Shown: piece after piece, positions 60,533-64,000 of the stretch
How the letters are laid out: every line of letters starts with the position of its first letter
Numbering within the stretch: position 1 is the stretch's first letter
Assembly (NCBI GenBank): GCA_046199005.1
Contig: CP176050.1
Span: 1,426,001-1,490,000, forward strand
DNA length: 64,000 nucleotides
Direction: 5' to 3'
DNA from: Ascidiimonas sp046199005
Lineage (GTDB): Bacteria; Bacteroidota; Bacteroidia; Flavobacteriales; Flavobacteriaceae
The notes under the pieces: generated by a model
Seen by the model: the letters and a program-made list of their open reading frames with translations, nothing else
The model's database searches: none
Told to the model about the DNA's origin: nothing
Position numbers and translations under genes: made by a program

Positions 60533-60731
60533 AACTTCAAGAAGTATCAAATTCGTCTGAATCTCGATGGGATTTTAGCATCTAATGGCAGTACATTATT
60601 TAGGTTGGTAACACGCAGCTGCTTTTTTTGAATATTAAGTGCTTTTTTAGTCTGATAATTGCCAATTTATAGTTTTAAAGCTTCAGCTATTTTCGTAATT
60701 TCGCAACACTTCTAACTTAAATATACATTAT

Positions 60732-63005
60732 ATGGCCTTTGATATAGATATGATCAAGAAAGTTTATGGAGAACTTTCCGATAAGGTTACGAAAGCCAAA
60801 GCGGTTGTCGGAAAGCCATTAACTTTATCTGAGAAGATTTTGTATTCTCATTTGTGGGATGGTACTCCCGAAAAAGCTTTTGTTCGCGGTAAAGATTATG
60901 TAGATTTTGCTCCGGATAGAATCGCATGTCAGGATGCGACAGCTCAAATGGCGCTGTTACAATTCATGCATGCTGGTAAACCCAAGGTAGCCGTACCCAC
61001 TACAGTACATTGTGATCATCTTATCCAGGCTAAAGTGGGAGCAGAGGCTGACTTGAAAAGAGCAAATGAAACCAGCAATGAAGTATTTGATTTTCTGGAA
61101 TCGGTCTCTAATAAATACGGTATCGGTTTCTGGAAACCTGGTGCGGGGATCATTCATCAGGTAGTACTTGAAAATTATGCATTTCCCGGAGGGATGATGA
61201 TAGGTACCGATTCACATACGGTAAATGCAGGCGGACTAGGTATGGTTGCAGTGGGTGTTGGTGGAGCAGACGCGGTAGATGTTATGGCGGGAATGCCGTG
61301 GGAACTTAAATTTCCGAAACTTATCGGTGTAAAGCTCACGGGTAAACTATCGGGTTGGACAGCACCAAAAGATGTAATTCTTAAAGTGGCAGGTATCTTA
61401 ACGGTTAAGGGAGGTACCGGAGCGATCATTGAGTATTTTGGAGAAGGTGCCAGATCAATGTCCTGTACAGGAAAAGGAACCATTTGTAACATGGGTGCTG
61501 AAGTAGGCGCAACCACTTCTACATTCGGATACGACGAGTCTATGGATCGATACCTTCGCTCCACCGGAAGAGCCGATGTAGCTGATGCAGCCAATGAGGT
61601 AAAAGAACATTTGACAGCAGATCCAGAAGTATATGCAAATCCCGGAGAATATTTCGATCAGGTAATAGAAATTAACTTATCAGAACTAGAGCCACATCTT
61701 AACGGACCTTTTACGCCAGATCTGGCAACGCCTGTATCTGAAATGAAAGAGGCTGCACGAAAAAATGATTGGCCTTTGAAGGTAGAGTACGGACTCATTG
61801 GTTCCTGTACCAACTCTTCTTATGAAGACATTTCAAGAGCCGCTTCTTTGGCAAAACAGGTAGCTGATAAGAAACTCAAAACAAAATCGAATTTCACTAT
61901 TACACCTGGTTCCGAACAGGTGAGATATACGATTGAAAGAGACGGATTTATCGATACTTTCGATAAGATTGGAGCCACCGTTTTTGCAAACGCATGCGGC
62001 CCGTGTATCGGAATGTGGGATCGTTATGGAGGTAAAGCAGACGATATGGACAAGAATACGATCGTACATTCGTTCAATAGGAATTTTGCTAAAAGAGCCG
62101 ATGGAAATCCAAATACAATGGCTTTTGTGGGTTCTCCCGAATTGGTTACGGCTATCGCGATTTCCGGTCGTTTGGATTTTAACCCAATTACTGATAAACT
62201 TATTAATGAAGAAGGTGAAGAGGTGATGCTGGATGAACCTAGAGGCTATGAGCTTCCACCGGAAGGTTTTGCAGTAGAGGATGCTGGCTATGTTGCTCCG
62301 GCCGAAGACGGATCCGGAGTTTCTGTTAAAGTAGCCGGTGATTCAGAACGACTGCAATTATTAGAGCCATTTGAACCCTGGGATGGGAAAAACATCATGG
62401 GTGCGCGTTTATTGATCAAAGCTTTTGGGAAATGTACCACAGACCACATCTCTATGGCCGGACCCTGGCTTCGGTTTAGAGGGCATCTAGATAACATCGC
62501 TAACAATACACTTATTGGTGCTATCAATGCTTTTAATAAGAAGACCAACTTTGTAAAAAATCAGCTTACTGGAGAGTACGGCGGAGTACCGGATGTTCAA
62601 CGTGAATACAAGGCTAAAAATATACCAACAGTCGTAGTCGGTGATCATAATTACGGAGAAGGTTCTTCCAGAGAACATGCAGCGATGCAACCAAGACACC
62701 TCGGAGTGCGCGTAGTACTTGTGAAATCTTTTGCCAGAATTCACGAAACTAACTTGAAAAAACAAGGTATGCTTGGGATCACTTTTGATAAAGAAATCGA
62801 TTATGATCTTATTCAGGAAGATGATATTTTTAACTTTACAGATCTGGAGTCTTTTGCACCAGACAAGCCACTTACCATAGAATTGGTACATTCAGATGGT
62901 ACTAAAGATATCATTAAAGCAAATCATACGTATAACGCCAGCCAGATTGAATGGTTTAAAGCAGGTTCGGCGCTAAATCTGATTAAAGCTGAAAATAACG
63001 GATAG
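60732..63005 (+). CDS. acn: Aconitate hydratase
   Basis: 757 residues, the length of the mitochondrial/AcnA type. Catalyses citrate to isocitrate in the TCA cycle with a [4Fe-4S] cluster. Cluster ligands Cys359 (GSCTNSS), Cys422 and Cys425 (ANACGPCIG) are intact. Other features are GTDSHTVNAGGLG (about 158-170) and the C-terminal swivel domain with GDHNYGEGSSREHAA (about 638-652). Monocistronic, with a terminator at 63033-63060. Confidence 0.96.
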   Translation: MAFDIDMIKKVYGELSDKVTKAKAVVGKPLTLSEKILYSHLWDGTPEKAFVRGKDYVDFAPDRIACQDATAQMALLQFMHAGKPKVAVPTTVHCDHLIQAKVGAEADLKRANETSNEVFDFLESVSNKYGIGFWKPGAGIIHQVVLENYAFPGGMMIGTDSHTVNAGGLGMVAVGVGGADAVDVMAGMPWELKFPKLIGVKLTGKLSGWTAPKDVILKVAGILTVKGGTGAIIEYFGEGARSMSCTGKGTICNMGAEVGATTSTFGYDESMDRYLRSTGRADVADAANEVKEHLTADPEVYANPGEYFDQVIEINLSELEPHLNGPFTPDLATPVSEMKEAARKNDWPLKVEYGLIGSCTNSSYEDISRAASLAKQVADKKLKTKSNFTITPGSEQVRYTIERDGFIDTFDKIGATVFANACGPCIGMWDRYGGKADDMDKNTIVHSFNRNFAKRADGNPNTMAFVGSPELVTAIAISGRLDFNPITDKLINEEGEEVMLDEPRGYELPPEGFAVEDAGYVAPAEDGSGVSVKVAGDSERLQLLEPFEPWDGKNIMGARLLIKAFGKCTTDHISMAGPWLRFRGHLDNIANNTLIGAINAFNKKTNFVKNQLTGEYGGVPDVQREYKAKNIPTVVVGDHNYGEGSSREHAAMQPRHLGVRVVLVKSFARIHETNLKKQGMLGITFDKEIDYDLIQEDDIFNFTDLESFAPDKPLTIELVHSDGTKDIIKANHTYNASQIEWFKAGSALNLIKAENNG

Positions 63006-63032
63006 TTATTTTAACAATTAATTCAATATAAA

Positions 63033-63060
63033 ACTCCTGTTCATCAGGAGTTTTTTTTTC
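63033..63060 (+). terminator. Intrinsic terminator after aconitase
   Basis: ACTCCTG (63033-63039), loop TTCAT, CAGGAGT (63045-63051), then a run of T. Confidence 0.9.
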
Positions 63061-63138
63061 GAGTTAAAAGAACGGCAAATATCTTAAATGCAGATGATTT
63101 AAGATGTCTGTAAACAATGCCAAGTCAATATTTATTGC

Positions 63139-63146
63139 TAGCTTTG
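63139..63146 (+). promoter_or_regulatory. -7 element before TlpA-like gene
   Basis: TAGCTTTG, 32 bases before the ATG at 63178. No clear -33 box. Confidence 0.5.
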
Positions 63147-63177
63147 GAAACATCAAAATCTGTAGTGAAAGTTTCTT

Positions 63178-63738
63178 ATGAATATTCGTAAAAAGTCAGT
63201 ACTCAATTTATTTTTTATCTTGTTGATAGGAGTATTTTTTATTCCTCCGGTGGCTCACGAATCTAAGGTCTTACTAAATCGTATTCTTGCTTTTAGTCCC
63301 GATGTGGTAAAAGCTGAAGAACGAAAAGCTGTGAAGGATTTTGACTGGAAGCTTAAAGACGAAAATTGGGATTTTTTCAACTTTGAAGAATCAAAAGGGA
63401 AAGTCATCTTTGTGCATTTCTGGGCTTCATGGCGTGTACCATCCATTGCAGAAGCTAAGAGTATTCAAAAGCTATACGACGAATTTAAAGGAAGGGTGGA
63501 GTTTTATCTAATTACCAACGAAGAGAGAGAACCTGTAATAGAGTTCATGGAGAAGAATGAATATAATTTTCCGGTAACCTATCTTATTATAGGAGAAAAA
63601 ATGCCATTTGATCCTGAAGAAGTACCTTCAACCTTTATAATAGACAGTGATGGTTTTATAGCAGTCGAAAAAAAGGGGGTTGCCAACTGGTATAGCAAAG
63701 ACGTTCGGGAACTATTAAATTCATTATTGGAAAATTAG
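63178..63738 (+). CDS. TlpA/thioredoxin-fold membrane-anchored protein lacking CxxC
   Basis: 186 residues. N-terminal membrane anchor (about 8-24), then a thioredoxin fold (about 60-184). The active-site strand reads FWASWRVPSIAEAK at 81-94, where TlpA-type proteins have W(C)xxC: Arg86 and Ser89 replace both Cys, while the cis-proline in VPSTFIID is kept. It therefore cannot do thiol-disulfide exchange and may bind a partner or act as a scaffold. The next gene encodes a related N-terminus. Confidence 0.8.
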   Translation: MNIRKKSVLNLFFILLIGVFFIPPVAHESKVLLNRILAFSPDVVKAEERKAVKDFDWKLKDENWDFFNFEESKGKVIFVHFWASWRVPSIAEAKSIQKLYDEFKGRVEFYLITNEEREPVIEFMEKNEYNFPVTYLIIGEKMPFDPEEVPSTFIIDSDGFIAVEKKGVANWYSKDVRELLNSLLEN

Positions 63739-63868
63739 GATTTATCTCTCACCCTGCAAGTAATGCCGCGGGATACTTTTTAAATGGTGATACCCTTGGT
63801 TAATTTTCTGGAACTGTAATGTCTTTTCAAAAATACGACTATTTACATGTATTGAAACCCCACAAGAA

Positions 63869-64000
63869 ATGAAGCGTAAAAAACGTATTTTAATAAATGC
63901 GATTTTAATTATAGGTGTCTTATTACTTTTGTACCCTCCCACGGCAAACCCCATTAAAGTTTTTGCCTGGAAAGTATTGGCACTCACTCCCTTTGTGAGA
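63869..64000 (+). CDS. Second TlpA-like protein, 5' end only
   Basis: 44 codons from ATG 63869, cut by the window edge. The N-terminus (KRKKRILINAILIIGVLLLLYPP...KVFAWKVLALTP) repeats the layout of the preceding protein: basic start, one membrane helix, a PP dipeptide, then a short linker. Probably a tandem paralogue; whether it keeps a CxxC is not visible. Confidence 0.6.
   Translation, partial: MKRKKRILINAILIIGVLLLLYPPTANPIKVFAWKVLALTPFVR

Overview
The window is a stretch of a Bacteroidota chromosome, most likely from a marine or environmental member of the Flavobacteriaceae. The evidence is the gene families present (type II and type III glutamine synthetases, BshC, imelysin/DUF4856, DUF4197, DUF3570/DUF4266, DUF4386, TonB-dependent receptor with a CarboxypepD_reg-like domain). 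Promoters of the Bacteroidota form (TTTG, about 19 bases, TAnnTTTG) recur, the DNA is AT-rich, and clear Shine-Dalgarno sequences are rare. No species can be named from sequence alone.

Layout. 1-4970: accessory defence locus on the minus strand, with a half-size HsdS, HsdM, a Fic AMP-transferase and a PLD-family protein cut by the window edge, behind one consensus promoter framed by two operator-like direct repeats. 5410-7903: an outer-membrane barrel and two membrane proteins. 8105-8722: tRNA-Arg(ACG) with 256-bp tandem repeats that each carry a copy of the tRNA 3' end. 8840-10207: a small CI/Cro-like regulatory module with two tandem XRE-type paralogues. 10269-18481: apt, a conserved 50-codon gene, about 1.1 kb of non-coding DNA, a Ca2+/Na+ antiporter, divergent GSII and GSIII glutamine synthetases, an RDD protein and purM. 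18608-22008: a five-gene cluster (Rieske lipoprotein, thioredoxin, ApbE, DUF4266, DUF3570) that looks like an uncharacterised extracytoplasmic redox system. 22091-26368: msrA, prfA, pyrF, a BtuF-like protein without a signal peptide, and a hydrolase.

26578-27957: a complete IS3-family element with terminal inverted repeats, a possible 3-bp target duplication and an A AAA AAC frameshift site. 27987-34680: small lipocalin-like protein, PfkB kinase, DUF4197 lipoprotein, PqqB-like metallo-hydrolase, a five-repeat secreted protein and an S9 peptidase. 34821-45551: lgt in a possibly acquired segment, PNPOx-like proteins, pirin, M14 peptidase, bshC, a group II decarboxylase, and a mini-operon beginning with a 45-residue peptide that has a Gly-Gly motif. 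45673: HMG-CoA lyase-like. 46685-52952: four-gene operon (DUF4856, imelysin, HTTM, TonB receptor) with a textbook promoter, probably metal or iron acquisition. 53023-64000: guaB, SRPBCC pair, three SurA/PpiC-type isomerases with a MoxR ATPase, aconitase, and tandem TlpA-like proteins of which the complete one has lost its CxxC.

How they fit together: most of the window is ordinary housekeeping (purine and pyrimidine synthesis, translation termination, nitrogen assimilation, TCA cycle, envelope biogenesis). The least explained parts are the RM-Fic-PLD locus, the ApbE/DUF4266/DUF3570 cluster, the DUF4856-imelysin-HTTM-TonB operon, the tRNA-linked repeats and the Gly-Gly peptide operon.
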